Assembly (NCBI RefSeq): GCF_041320275.1 | Contig: NZ_CP162023.1 | Location: 186,001 to 250,000, forward strand | Source: Mumia sp. Pv4-285 | GTDB lineage: Bacteria > Actinomycetota > Actinomycetes > Propionibacteriales > Nocardioidaceae | Length of the DNA: 64,000 nucleotides | Direction: 5' to 3' | Shown: positions 44,515-53,594 of the stretch, piece after piece | Layout: every line of letters begins with the position of its first letter | Numbering within the stretch: position 1 is the first letter of the stretch | Position numbers and translations under genes: made by a program | Notes under the pieces: model-generated | Databases searched by the model: none | What the model was told of the DNA's origin: nothing | What the model saw: the letters and a program-made list of their open reading frames with translations, nothing else

Positions 44515-46350
44515 CTACGCCTCCAGGCGCGCCTTCAGTCCGTCGAGCTCGGTCCAGAGAACGGCCGGCAGCTTGTCGCCGAACTTCTCGAACCACTCGT
44601 TGATCTGCGGGATCTCGGCCTTCCACTCGTCGACGTCGACGGCGAGGGCCTTCTCGAGCTGCTCGTCGGTCACGTCGAGGCCGTCGGTGTCGAGTGCCCC
44701 CGGCGCCGGCACGAGGCCGATCGGGGTCTCGACGGCGTCGACCTTGCCCTCGATGCGCTCGACGACGTACTTGAGCACACGGCTGTTCTCGCCGAAGCCC
44801 GGCCAGAGGAAGCCGCCGTCCTCGTCACGTCGGAACCAGTTGACGTAGAAGACCTTCGGGAACTTCGACTCGTCGTTGTTCTTGGCCATCGAGATCCAGT
44901 GGCTGAAGTAGTCACCGGCGTCGTAGCCGATGAACGGCAGCATCGCCATCGGGTCGCGGCGGACGACGCCGACCGCGCCGGTGGCGGCAGCCGTGGTCTC
45001 CGACGAGAGCGTGGCGCCCATGAAGGTGCCGTGGGTCCAGTCGCGGGCCTCGGTCACCAGCGGGATCGTCGTCTTGCGCCGACCGCCGAAGAGGATCGCG
45101 TCGATCGGGACGCCGTTGGGGTCGTCGTACTCCGGCGCGAGGATCGGGCACTGGCGGATCGGGGTGCAGAAGCGGCTGTTCGGGTGCGACGAGAGCTCGT
45201 CGGACGCGGGCGTCCAGTCGCGGCCCTTCCAGTCGGTCAGGTGCGCGGGGGCGTCCTCGGTCATGCCCTCCCACCAGATGTCGCCGTCGTCGGTGAGAGC
45301 GACGTTGGTGAACACCGAGTTGCCCTGGGCGATGGTGCGCATCGCGTTGGCGTTGGTGTCCCAGCCGGTGCCCGGCGCGACACCGAACAGACCGAACTCG
45401 GGGTTGACGGCGTACAGGCGGCCGTCGGCTCCGACGCGCATCCAGGCGATGTCGTCGCCGAGGGTCTCGACCTTCCAGCCCTCGATCGTGGGCTCGACCA
45501 TCGCGAGGTTTGTCTTGCCGCAGGCGCTCGGGAACGCGGCGGCGACGTACTTGACGTCACCCTCCGGCGAGGTGAGCTTGAGGATGAGCATGTGCTCGGC
45601 GAGCCAGCCCTCGTCGCGGCCCATCACCGAGGCGATGCGGAGCGAGTAGCACTTCTTGCCGAGGAGGGCGTTGCCGCCGTAGCCGGAGCCGAACGACCAG
45701 ATCATGCGCTCCTCGGGGAACTGCACGATGTACTTGGTGTCGCTGCAGGGCCACGGGACGTCGGCCTGGCCCGGCTCGAGCGGGGCGCCGACGGAGTGGA
45801 GCGCGGGGACGAAGGACGCGTCGGTGGCCTCGATCTTGTCGAGGACCTCGCGGCCGACGCGTGCCATCACGCTCATGGACGCCACCACGTAGGCGGAGTC
45901 GGTGATCTCCACGCCGAACATCGGGTGGGCGGAGTCGAGGTGACCCATCACGAACGGGATCACGTACATGGTGCGGCCGCGCATCGAGCCGTCGTACAGC
46001 TCGATCATGAGCTTCTTCATCTCCGACGGCGCCATCCAGTTGTTGGTGGGACCGGCGTCGGCCTCGTCGACGCTGCAGATGAAGGTGCGGTCCTCGACGC
46101 GCGCGACGTCGGTCGGGTCGGAGGCGCACCAGAAGGAGTTCGGCTTCTTGGTCTCGTCGAGTCGGACGAAGGTGCCGGCCTCGACGAGGTCGTCGGTGAG
46201 GCGGGTCCACTCGTCGGGGGTGCCCTCGATCCAGGTGATCGAGTCGGGCTTGGTCAGCGCGGCGACCTCGTCGACCCAGGCCTGGAGCTCGGCGTGTGTC
46301 GAGCGGTAGGAGGTCGTCACTGAGTCGTACGTGGTGGTGTCTGCGGCCAT
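44515..46350 (-). CDS. pckG: phosphoenolpyruvate carboxykinase (GTP)
   Basis: A 611-residue GTP-dependent PEPCK of canonical length and sequence, interconverting oxaloacetate and PEP in gluconeogenesis. Key blocks: [30 protein letters not shown]-loop FPSACGKTN (C277, K279), [25 protein letters not shown] and [12 protein letters not shown]. The start was set at 46350 (MAADTTTY), since the frame upstream lacks family similarity and GAAGGA is about 11 nt away. A divergent second PEPCK lies at 53595-55442. The 400-nt gap upstream holds its promoter and that of the facing FN3 gene. Confidence 0.97.
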   Translation of the reverse strand: MAADTTTYDSVTTSYRSTHAELQAWVDEVAALTKPDSITWIEGTPDEWTRLTDDLVEAGTFVRLDETKKPNSFWCASDPTDVARVEDRTFICSVDEADAGPTNNWMAPSEMKKLMIELYDGSMRGRTMYVIPFVMGHLDSAHPMFGVEITDSAYVVASMSVMARVGREVLDKIEATDASFVPALHSVGAPLEPGQADVPWPCSDTKYIVQFPEERMIWSFGSGYGGNALLGKKCYSLRIASVMGRDEGWLAEHMLILKLTSPEGDVKYVAAAFPSACGKTNLAMVEPTIEGWKVETLGDDIAWMRVGADGRLYAVNPEFGLFGVAPGTGWDTNANAMRTIAQGNSVFTNVALTDDGDIWWEGMTEDAPAHLTDWKGRDWTPASDELSSHPNSRFCTPIRQCPILAPEYDDPNGVPIDAILFGGRRKTTIPLVTEARDWTHGTFMGATLSSETTAAATGAVGVVRRDPMAMLPFIGYDAGDYFSHWISMAKNNDESKFPKVFYVNWFRRDEDGGFLWPGFGENSRVLKYVVERIEGKVDAVETPIGLVPAPGALDTDGLDVTDEQLEKALAVDVDEWKAEIPQINEWFEKFGDKLPAVLWTELDGLKARLEA

Positions 46351-46665
46351 GGTGTGTGTAGTCCTTCTCGCATCGCGATTCAAGCGTGTTGATCGCACTG
46401 CCTGATCCATCCTGTGGACGGGCAGCTGATGTGGATAGGTGGTCGCGGCCCGCGCGATCTCAGCCGGGAACCGGTCCGAACCACGCGGGTCGTGTGGTCA
46501 ATGTATGCCCCGTGTCGCCACATCCATGAGTTCGGGTCCAGGGAAGTGAACTAAGTCACAAAGGGCCTCTGACCTGCGGTTTTATGTTGATTGAACCCAC
46601 AAATGCGTGGACGCTCGTGTCGCCCCAGGTCACGGCGTCCCGGCGGCACCTTTCGCCGCGCGTGC
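46351..46665. other. divergent promoter region of pckG and the second FN3 gene
   Basis: No gene is visible. It contains an AT-richer patch around 46550-46610 (TTTATGTTGATTGAA) in otherwise GC-rich sequence, which is a plausible promoter zone. No operator could be assigned with confidence. Confidence 0.35.
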
Positions 46666-46690
46666 TGAATATTGGAAGTTCGTGAGACAC
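46666..46690 (+). promoter_or_regulatory. motif shared by both PA14-FN3 genes (copy 2)
   Basis: TGAATATT, a 4-nt spacer, GTTC, one nucleotide, TGAGACAC, 66 nt before the GTG start. It matches the copy at 36040-36063 at 20 defined positions, apart from a one-nucleotide spacer difference. Co-regulation of the two paralogues is inferred. Confidence 0.55.
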
Positions 46691-46755
46691 CGGTCATGCC
46701 CGGCGCTTACGGTTCCCGTACGACGTCCAGCCAGCCCCAGCTCGGGAGAGACCAG

Positions 46756-49700
46756 GTGATCCACGTCCTCAGGCGTGCACGCACGCTCGGCGCCATCGTC
46801 GGTGCCACCCTGGTCGCGAGCCTGCTCGTGCTGGTGCCGGGTGCCTCCGACCCGGCCTCTGCGGCGTCCGCGGCGCCGACCGCGGCGTCGTGCGCGAAGT
46901 CCGGACGCTGGCTCGCCCAGTACTACAAGGGCACCTCTTTCACGGGCAAGCCCGTCAGGAAGCGGTGCGAGAAGCGCATCGCCGCCTCGTACCCCGCCAG
47001 CCGCCAGCCCTTCGCCGTGCGGTGGAGCAGGACCCGCACCATGAAGGGCTCGTACGAGCTGCGTGCTCGCGCCACCGGCACGGCCACGTTGCGCATCGAC
47101 CGGCGGAAGGTCGCGACCGCGTCGCAGGGTCGGTACGCCGCCGCGGTGCGCACGCTGCGCAAGCGCAAGCACACCGTCGAGGTCCGCTACGTCAAGGGTG
47201 TCGGCGCCGGTTCCGTCCACGCCCAGCTCGTCAAGGCTCCCGACCGTACGCCGCCGGCGAGGCCGGGCGGCCTGCGTGCGGTCGCCGGTGACCGGGCCGT
47301 CGCCCTCGCGTGGAAGGCCCCGAGGGCGATCGACGTGCGCGGCTACCGCGTGTACCGCGACGGGCGACTGGTCCAGCAGGTCGCGACCCGGGCCGTCACC
47401 GACATCGGGCTGACGAACGGCGTCGCCATGGCGTACGCCGTCGTGGCCGTCGACCACCGCGGCAACGCGTCGCGGGCCGCGCGTGTCAGCGTGACGCCCA
47501 AGGACCAGGTCGCACCCCAGACCCCGACCGACCTCGTCGCCACCGCCGGTGACGGCACGGTCGCGCTCCGCTGGGACCAGGGTGCCGCGAGCGACCTCTC
47601 GTCCTACGTCCTCCGCCGCTCGGGTGGTGGAGCCGACAAGACGTGGACGCTCCCGACCTCGGCGACGAGCGTGGTCGACGCACCTGTCGTCAACGGCACG
47701 GTGTACGCGTACTCGCTCGTCGCCCGCGACACCTCCGGCAACACGTCGGCGCCTGCGCTTGCCGGAGCGGTGCCGGCAGACGCCGCCGCGCCATCGACAC
47801 CTGCGGGCTTCGAGGCCATCGGCAAGGACGCCTGCGTCGAGCTGAGCTGGACCGCCAACACCGAGAGCGACCTCGCCGGCTACGTCATCACCCGCATGCG
47901 CTCCGACGGGATCGGCGCGCCCGCAGAGTTCGCCCTCGGAGCGGGCGCCACGCGGTTCTCCGACACCAGCGCCAAGAACGGCGTCGCCTACGCCTACACG
48001 ATCGTCGCGCGCGACACCTCGGGCAACCGCTCGGGCGGGTCGACGGCCCCGGCGACTGCACGCGACATGGTCCCGCCGGCGGTGCCGCAGGGGCTCGCGT
48101 CGGCTGTCGACGACGGCGCGGTCGTGCTGCGCTGGACGGCTCCCACGGACGACACCGCCTCGTACACGGTCTGGCGGTCCGACGACGGCGACGAGTTCGT
48201 CAAGATCGGTGTGGCGGTCGGTACGGCGCCGACGTACACCGACCACGACGTCGCCGAGAAGGTGCTGTACCGCTACCGCATCGTCGCCGTCGACGGTGCC
48301 GGCAACGTCTCCGCCCCCTCCGGACCTGCCGACGTGACGCTGCCCGACACCGATGCCCCCGAGACGCCGCGGGGCCTGGCGGTCGAAGCCCGCGACGGCC
48401 GCGTCGAGCTCACGTGGACGCCGAACGGCGAGGACGACCTCGCGGGCTATCGCGTCTACCGGTCCGTCGCCGGCGCGCCCTCCCAGGAGCTCGCCGACCT
48501 GGGTGCCAGCGCCGCAGGCTTCAGTGACGTCGACGTGGTCAACGGCACCACGTACACGTACGCGATCAGCGCCTACGACGACGACGACAACGAGTCGGGT
48601 CGTACGACCGGTCGCGCCGCGACGCCGCTCGACCGCGCCGCTCCGGCGGTGCCCTCGGGCCTGGCGGCCGAAGCCGGTGAGGGACAGGTGGCGCTGCGCT
48701 GGAACGCCAATGCGGAGGGCGATCTCGCCGCGTACGTCATCGTCCGCACCGGCGGTGCTGGCGACCCGACGCAGTTCCAGGTGGATGCGGGCACCGCGAC
48801 CTACGTCGACACGACGGCGAGGAACGGCACGACCTACGCGTACGTGATCCACGCGCGCGACCGCGTCGGCAACGTGTCGGCTGCGTCGCTGCCCGTGACG
48901 GCGACCCCGCAGGACGTCACCCCGCCTGCCGTTCCGCAGGCGTTCGCCGCCGTCCCGGGCGACCGCGAGGTCAGGCTGAGCTGGGACGCCGGCACGGAGG
49001 ACGACCTTGCCTCGTACACGCTCTTCCGGGCTGCAGGGGCCGGAGCCCTTGCCGAGCTGGCGACCGTCGACGGGACGGTCACGGCCTACACCGATGCGGC
49101 TGTCGTGAACGACACGCGCTACCGCTATGCGATCGCCGCGACCGACGCCGCCGGCAACGTGTCGGTCGTGTCGGCGGAGGTCGCCGCTGCGCCGACCGAC
49201 CTCACGGCGCCGGCGCCACCGGCGACGCCGACCGCTCGTGCCCGTGACCGCGAGGTCGCGCTGGCGTGGACGGCCAACACCGAGCGCGACATCGCCGGCT
49301 ACCGCATCTACCGTGCAACCACCCCCGACGTGCCGATCGTCGGCAACGGCATCGCCCGGCTCCTGCCGACGCCGGCGTACACCGACAAGGACGTCGCGAA
49401 CGGGACGACGTACTACTACGTCGTCGTCGCGGTCGACACCCACGGCAACGTGTCTGCTCCCTCGGGAAGCGTGGCCGCCACTCCAGAGGACGTGACGCCG
49501 CCCGCCGAGCCGACCGGGCTGGTCGCTCTGGTCGCGCGCGGCGCCGTCGCACTCGACTGGGCCGACAGCGACGCGAGCGATCTCGACCACTACCTGGTCT
49601 ACCGCGTGACCGTCGGCGGAGAGCCGCCGCTCGGCGACGAGCCGCCGCTGGCCGAGGCCACGGCTTCGTCGTACGTCGACGCAGAGGTCGGCGCCGGCAC

Positions 49701-49794
49701 CTCGTACGAGTACTGGGTCGTCGCCGTCGACACGGCCGGCAACGCCTCCGCGGCCTCGCTCACCGTCGCGGTCACCACGCCCGCGCAGGAGTGA
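46756..49794 (+). CDS. secreted PA14 / nine-FN3-repeat protein
   Basis: A 1012-residue exported protein paralogous to the N-terminal quarter of the 36123 gene. It has a signal peptide (to about 37), a PA14-like domain with the same blocks (GRWLAQYYKG, FAVRW, ATLRIDRRKV, HTVEVRYV) and nine fibronectin-III repeats of about 95 residues. Each FN3 begins with a (P/A)P-x-x-P turn and has V-x-L-x-W, GYRVYR-like and NG-T-YTYAI-like strands. The malectin and propeller parts of the paralogue are absent. The GTG at 46756 was chosen because GGGAG lies 7 nt upstream and the signal peptide then starts properly. Adhesion or matrix role inferred. Confidence 0.85.
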   Translation: MIHVLRRARTLGAIVGATLVASLLVLVPGASDPASAASAAPTAASCAKSGRWLAQYYKGTSFTGKPVRKRCEKRIAASYPASRQPFAVRWSRTRTMKGSYELRARATGTATLRIDRRKVATASQGRYAAAVRTLRKRKHTVEVRYVKGVGAGSVHAQLVKAPDRTPPARPGGLRAVAGDRAVALAWKAPRAIDVRGYRVYRDGRLVQQVATRAVTDIGLTNGVAMAYAVVAVDHRGNASRAARVSVTPKDQVAPQTPTDLVATAGDGTVALRWDQGAASDLSSYVLRRSGGGADKTWTLPTSATSVVDAPVVNGTVYAYSLVARDTSGNTSAPALAGAVPADAAAPSTPAGFEAIGKDACVELSWTANTESDLAGYVITRMRSDGIGAPAEFALGAGATRFSDTSAKNGVAYAYTIVARDTSGNRSGGSTAPATARDMVPPAVPQGLASAVDDGAVVLRWTAPTDDTASYTVWRSDDGDEFVKIGVAVGTAPTYTDHDVAEKVLYRYRIVAVDGAGNVSAPSGPADVTLPDTDAPETPRGLAVEARDGRVELTWTPNGEDDLAGYRVYRSVAGAPSQELADLGASAAGFSDVDVVNGTTYTYAISAYDDDDNESGRTTGRAATPLDRAAPAVPSGLAAEAGEGQVALRWNANAEGDLAAYVIVRTGGAGDPTQFQVDAGTATYVDTTARNGTTYAYVIHARDRVGNVSAASLPVTATPQDVTPPAVPQAFAAVPGDREVRLSWDAGTEDDLASYTLFRAAGAGALAELATVDGTVTAYTDAAVVNDTRYRYAIAATDAAGNVSVVSAEVAAAPTDLTAPAPPATPTARARDREVALAWTANTERDIAGYRIYRATTPDVPIVGNGIARLLPTPAYTDKDVANGTTYYYVVVAVDTHGNVSAPSGSVAATPEDVTPPAEPTGLVALVARGAVALDWADSDASDLDHYLVYRVTVGGEPPLGDEPPLAEATASSYVDAEVGAGTSYEYWVVAVDTAGNASAASLTVAVTTPAQE

Positions 49795-49832
49795 CTCGCA
49801 GTCCGGCGGGGGCGACTCGCGCCTGAGATGAC

Positions 49833-49868
49833 GCAGGGCCCGCACCCCGGTGGGGGTGCGGGCCCTGC
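49833..49868. terminator. perfect 16-bp bidirectional terminator hairpin
   Basis: GCAGGGCCCGCACCCC pairs perfectly with its complement across loop GGTG, between the convergent FN3 and S55-like genes. Very stable; no U-tract. Confidence 0.8.
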
Positions 49869-49883
49869 CTCGTACGCCGTCGG

Positions 49884-51767
49884 TCAGCGCTTCTTCGGCT
49901 TGCCGTAGACCATCACCGGCACCATGACGTCACCGCTGACGACCGTGGCGGTGGCCTTGCGTGCCTTCTTCTCGACGGCCTTTCGCCCGCTGCCGAGGCT
50001 CAGCGACGCGAAGACGTCGTTGCCGTGCTCCGCCCGCGACATCGCCGAGAGCAGACCGGGGAGCGACGTCACGTCGCTCATCGTCTCGTACTCCTCGTCG
50101 GCGTACTCGTCGTAGTACATGTCCTCGAACTCGTCCTCGTAGTCGTCCGACGAGCCGAAGGAACCACCGCTGACGGACAGGATGCCGATCGGCGACTTGA
50201 ACTTGCGCCGCGGCACCGCGACGTTGAGCCGCACCGTCTTCGTCGCCACGCCTGTCGCTCCGGTCTCGCGCTTGAGCACGGCGCGCAGCTTCAGCGTGCC
50301 GCCACGACGCACGAGCAGCGGAGAGGACGCCTTGACCCGGGTCCAGCGACCGAACTGCTTCGCCTCGACACGCGAGATCGCGTACGCCTGGTAGCCCTCG
50401 GTGATCGAGGTCGACTCGGTGGCGCCGAGGATCGTCACGTCCTCGAACCCGTTGGACAGGATCGATTCGATGTCGCCGGCGAAGGCCTCGGCGGCGCCCG
50501 CCGAGACGTCGAACCGGTCCGCGCTGATGTCATTGCGCGTGTACGTCAGGACCTGACCGTTGGAGCGACGCAGCTTGATCGCGCGGTTCGTCCGGACGAC
50601 GCCGCCGAACATGCCGTCGGTGAGCGTCATGCTGTCCATCGTCGACTGCATGCCGGCGACCGTTGACAGCCAGTCAGGGGACAGCACGGTCGTGGAGGAC
50701 GTACGGCTGCGGGTGCCGACGCGGTTCGTCGTACGGACCGCGGTGCCGGTCGGTGCGGCGCCGAGGCCGCCGACGATGGCCGTCAGCCGGTCCTGCGTGA
50801 TGGTCCCGATCGGAGCCCCGATGTTGGCGATCTTGAAGGAGCCGTCGTAGTCACGCTCGACGTAGACGGAGTCTGCGCCGTGCAGGGAGAGCCTGGTCTT
50901 GCCGAGCCAGTCCATCGGGTGGCCGAACCCGTAGACCTTCGTGCCGCAGACGGCGGTCGTCGTGCCGACACCGGCGAGCGGGAAGGATCCGTACGCATAG
51001 CCGGCGGCGAGGTTGGATCCGGCCGAGACGCCGATCCGCGTGGAGCTGGTCTTGCTGCTGCTCGACCCGTTGCGGAAGGTGACGTTCTTGAGCCGGGCCT
51101 TCTTGGCGATCGCCTTCGCGGACGCCGGCGAGAATCCGGCGGGGATGGTGACCGGGGTGGGAAGACGGCGCATCGCGCCGGTCGACGCCTGCGGGCTGGC
51201 ACCGGTGGCGCGCATCGAGGCGGCGACCTTGGTGGGGATCGCAGCAGCGGCAGAGCCTGCAGCGTACGACCCGGCGCGATAGAGGTCGGCGGCCGGCGTC
51301 ACACCGGCGTAGTCGCTCGGCGCCCACGACTGGCCGTACGCGACCGCGCCGACGAGCCGTCCGTCGGCCGCGTACAGCGGGGTGCCGGACATGCCGGACC
51401 AGATCCCGCGATCGACGGCACCGTTGGCGTCGGTGATCCGCGAGCCCTTCATCTTGAAGATCAGCATGTCGACGCCGGGCGCGATGCCGTCGTCGATCGT
51501 GCCGACGTACTCACCGCTCACGACGTCGGGCGTCGTGCCGGAGGTCACGGTCAGGCCCTGGACGGCGGTGCCTGCGGCCGTGGTCGTCGCGCGTACGAGG
51601 CCGGCCGGCGGGTACGCGGCGGGACACGCGGACCCGATCACGGGCGCCGAGGCGGGATCGTCGGCGAGTGCCGGGCCCGTCGCGGCGAGCGTCGCCGCCG
51701 TGACGGCGATCGTCGCGGCAGCCACGATCGTGAGGGTGCGCCGCCGGGCGGGCGCAGGTGCGGTCAT
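49884..51767 (-). CDS. secreted SpoIVB/S55-like serine protease with permuted motifs
   Basis: A 627-residue exported protein (signal peptide to about 36, ending ALADD). The S55 nucleophile motif GMSGTPLY (S127) with GRLVGAVAYG comes first. The His motif VYGFGHPMDWLG (H283), with ERDYDGSFKIANIGAPIGTITQDR, comes about 155 residues later. In SpoIVB the His motif precedes the Ser motif, so the order here looks permuted. An acidic, Tyr-rich low-complexity stretch (YEDEFEDMYYDEYADEEYE) lies near 555-575. GAGG lies 5 nt before the ATG. The organism shows no sporulation genes here, so a surface-maturation role is guessed. Confidence 0.75.
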   Translation of the reverse strand: MTAPAPARRRTLTIVAAATIAVTAATLAATGPALADDPASAPVIGSACPAAYPPAGLVRATTTAAGTAVQGLTVTSGTTPDVVSGEYVGTIDDGIAPGVDMLIFKMKGSRITDANGAVDRGIWSGMSGTPLYAADGRLVGAVAYGQSWAPSDYAGVTPAADLYRAGSYAAGSAAAAIPTKVAASMRATGASPQASTGAMRRLPTPVTIPAGFSPASAKAIAKKARLKNVTFRNGSSSSKTSSTRIGVSAGSNLAAGYAYGSFPLAGVGTTTAVCGTKVYGFGHPMDWLGKTRLSLHGADSVYVERDYDGSFKIANIGAPIGTITQDRLTAIVGGLGAAPTGTAVRTTNRVGTRSRTSSTTVLSPDWLSTVAGMQSTMDSMTLTDGMFGGVVRTNRAIKLRRSNGQVLTYTRNDISADRFDVSAGAAEAFAGDIESILSNGFEDVTILGATESTSITEGYQAYAISRVEAKQFGRWTRVKASSPLLVRRGGTLKLRAVLKRETGATGVATKTVRLNVAVPRRKFKSPIGILSVSGGSFGSSDDYEDEFEDMYYDEYADEEYETMSDVTSLPGLLSAMSRAEHGNDVFASLSLGSGRKAVEKKARKATATVVSGDVMVPVMVYGKPKKR

Positions 51768-51932
51768 GTCTACCTCATGGAGTCGGGTCGGCGGCGGGGG
51801 ATTGCCGACAGTCGGTGAAAGATATCCTCTCGACGGGGTCGCGCGGGCCCGATCGGACAGACTGGGGAACCCGATTTCGGTCTTCGCGAGCGACCCGCTA
51901 GAGTAGGTGTCGCTTCGCCAGTGGCGGGGCAA

Positions 51933-52005
51933 GCGCTCGTAGCTCAACGGATAGAGCATCTGACTACGGATCAGAAGGTTAGGGGTTCGAATCCCTTCGA
52001 GCGCG
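51933..52005 (+). tRNA. tRNA-Arg (anticodon ACG)
   Basis: A 73-nt cloverleaf. Acceptor GCGCTCG pairs with CGAGCGC. The D arm is AGCTCAACGGATAGAGC. The anticodon stem TCTGA/TCAGA has loop CTACGGA, giving anticodon ACG. The T arm is AGGGGTTCGAATCCCT. CCA is not encoded. It is followed at once by a strong hairpin. Confidence 0.95.
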
Positions 52006-52013
52006 CAGAACGA

Positions 52014-52051
52014 CGAGAGGCCGGACCCCTGCTGAGGGGTCCGGCCTCTCG
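52014..52051. terminator. 17-bp hairpin after tRNA-Arg
   Basis: CGAGAGGCCGGACCCCT pairs perfectly with 52035-52051 across loop GCTG. It separates the tRNA gene from the convergent sigma-factor gene and would terminate both. Confidence 0.8.
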
Positions 52052-52079
52052 TGCTTCTCGGGTCTCCGGGGTGGCGGCG

Positions 52080-52982
52080 TCAGCCGAGCACCGCGCTCAG
52101 GTCGAGCGCGTCGAGGCGGTCCGGGTCGGCGAGGACGTCGATGGCGGCGATCTTCTGGTCCACGATCGTGAAGGCCATCACCACCTGCGCCTTGCGCTTC
52201 GGCACCACCAGCAGGCCGGGCGCGCCGTTGACGAGGACGCGGTGCGTGAACGGGGCCAACGCCTCGGCGCCGCGGGCCTGCGCGGCGACCTGCTGGGCCC
52301 CGCGCAGCGTCAGCGTCAGCTGAGGTCGGGCGGTGCCGCCGTCGGAGCGCAGCACCACGTCAGGATCGAGCACCGCGACGAGCGCGTCGAAGTCGCCGCC
52401 GCGGGCCGCGGCCAGGAAGGCGTCGACCACCTGACGCTGGCGAGCCAGGTCCGGGTCCGGCGTCGGCGCCTGGCCGCGTACGCGCCGGCGGGCACGGCTG
52501 GCGAGCTGGCGTGCGGCCGCGGGCGAACGATCGAGCAGCGACGCGATCTCCTCGAAACCGACCCCGAACATGTCGTGCAGCACGAAGGCCAGCCGCTCAG
52601 CAGGGCTGAGTGAGTCGAGGACGACGAGCAGGGCCATGCCGACGCCGTCGGCGACCACCGCCGACGCCTCCGGGTCCACGCCCGGGTCTGGGCTGACGAC
52701 CGGGTCGGGCACGTGGACCAGGGACTGCTCTCGGCGCTGTCGCCGGGTCCGGAGCTGGTTGAGGCAGACCCGTGACAGGACCGTCCGAAGCCAGGCGCCG
52801 ATGTTCTCGACCGACTCGGTGTCGGCCCGGCTGACCCGGATCCAGGTGTCCTGCACCGCGTCCTCGGCGTCAGCGGCGGATCCGAGCATCCGGTACGCCA
52901 CCGCGCGCAGCTGTGGTCGGTGCTGCTCGAAGACCTGCTCGAGCCAGCCCTCAGGGTCGGTTCGTCGGTCGGGCTCGGTCAC
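52080..52982 (-). CDS. ECF41/SigJ-type extracytoplasmic-function sigma factor
   Basis: A 300-residue sigma factor. Region 2 (FEQHRPQLRAVAYRMLGSAADAEDAVQDTWIRV) and region 4 (LSPAERLAFVLHDMFGVGFEEIASLLDRSPAAARQLASRARRRV) are followed by a C-terminal SnoaL/NTF2-like domain (about 185-300) with a DGG motif. This is the ECF41 architecture, in which the fused NTF2-like domain replaces an anti-sigma factor. It is divergent from a DoxX gene, a common ECF41 target, with inverted TGTCACA elements between them. Confidence 0.9.
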   Translation of the reverse strand: MTEPDRRTDPEGWLEQVFEQHRPQLRAVAYRMLGSAADAEDAVQDTWIRVSRADTESVENIGAWLRTVLSRVCLNQLRTRRQRREQSLVHVPDPVVSPDPGVDPEASAVVADGVGMALLVVLDSLSPAERLAFVLHDMFGVGFEEIASLLDRSPAAARQLASRARRRVRGQAPTPDPDLARQRQVVDAFLAAARGGDFDALVAVLDPDVVLRSDGGTARPQLTLTLRGAQQVAAQARGAEALAPFTHRVLVNGAPGLLVVPKRKAQVVMAFTIVDQKIAAIDVLADPDRLDALDLSAVLG

Positions 52983-53036
52983 GGTCCTCTCCCCTCAGCC
53001 GGCGTTCTCATCAGCAGGACCCGCCGGCCGTCGCGA

Positions 53037-53069
53037 GTGTGACACGTCACGTGCGGATCGGTGTCACAC
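53037..53069. promoter_or_regulatory. inverted ECF41-type -35 elements
   Basis: GTGTGACAC (53037-53045) and GTGTCACAC (53061-53069) form a perfect inverted repeat with a 15-nt spacer. Each arm carries TGTCACA, the reported ECF41 -35 box, pointing to the sigma gene (minus) and the DoxX gene (plus). A clear CGTC -10 box was not found at the expected distance. Confidence 0.5.
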
Positions 53070-53139
53070 CTCAGAGCCGAGCCGGGACATCCCTTCTGAA
53101 GGACACCACCAGGGTGGTCCCGCAAGGAAGGACATCATC

Positions 53140-53487
53140 ATGAGCACGGTCGCAGTCGTCATCGTGGTCCTTGCGTCGGCCTGGATCGGCTTCTCCGCGT
53201 ACGGGGTGCTCGCGCGTCGCGCCTTCGTGGTCGACAACCTTCGCCAGTACGACGTCCCGGAGCGTTGGTGGCCTTGGCTCGGGCTCGCCAAGGCACTCGG
53301 TGCCGTGGGCCTGCTCGTCGGCCTCGCGGTTCCGGCGGTCGGCGTCGCGGCCGCGGTCGGTCTGGCGCTGTACTTCGTCGGCGCGATCGTCACCGTTCTT
53401 CGCGCCCGGAGGTTCACCCATCTCCCGTTCCCCGTGCTCTACCTCGTCCCGGCGGCGATCGCGGGCTGGCTTCTCGCGGCGGCGTGA
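53140..53487 (+). CDS. DoxX-like small membrane protein
   Basis: A 115-residue protein with about four hydrophobic segments (VAVVIVVLASAWIGFSAYGV, LGLAKALGAVGLLVGLAVP, VGLALYFVGAIVTVL, VLYLVPAAIAGWLLA) in the DoxX-like pattern. The family is linked to redox or stress processes at the membrane. GGAAGG lies about 10 nt before the ATG. Its place opposite the ECF41 sigma gene suggests it is the sigma factor's own target. Confidence 0.85.
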   Translation: MSTVAVVIVVLASAWIGFSAYGVLARRAFVVDNLRQYDVPERWWPWLGLAKALGAVGLLVGLAVPAVGVAAAVGLALYFVGAIVTVLRARRFTHLPFPVLYLVPAAIAGWLLAAA

Positions 53488-53594
53488 TCGCTCGGGAATG
53501 ATGCCCGCAGCAACAAATCGGGGTCGCCATTCGCGGCCAGAATCAAGGGGTACTCTCAAACGCACCCGCTGCCCAGCGAAAGGACGCGCAACAA

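Noticed and set aside
44515-46350. pckG as the missing ORF partner of an adjacent metabolic operon
   Set aside because: It is flanked by convergent and divergent secreted-protein genes with its own terminator, so it is a single transcription unit.
51933-52005. tRNA-Arg as an integration site of a mobile element
   Set aside because: No integrase, no direct repeat of the tRNA 3' end was noticed, and the flanking genes have normal high GC.
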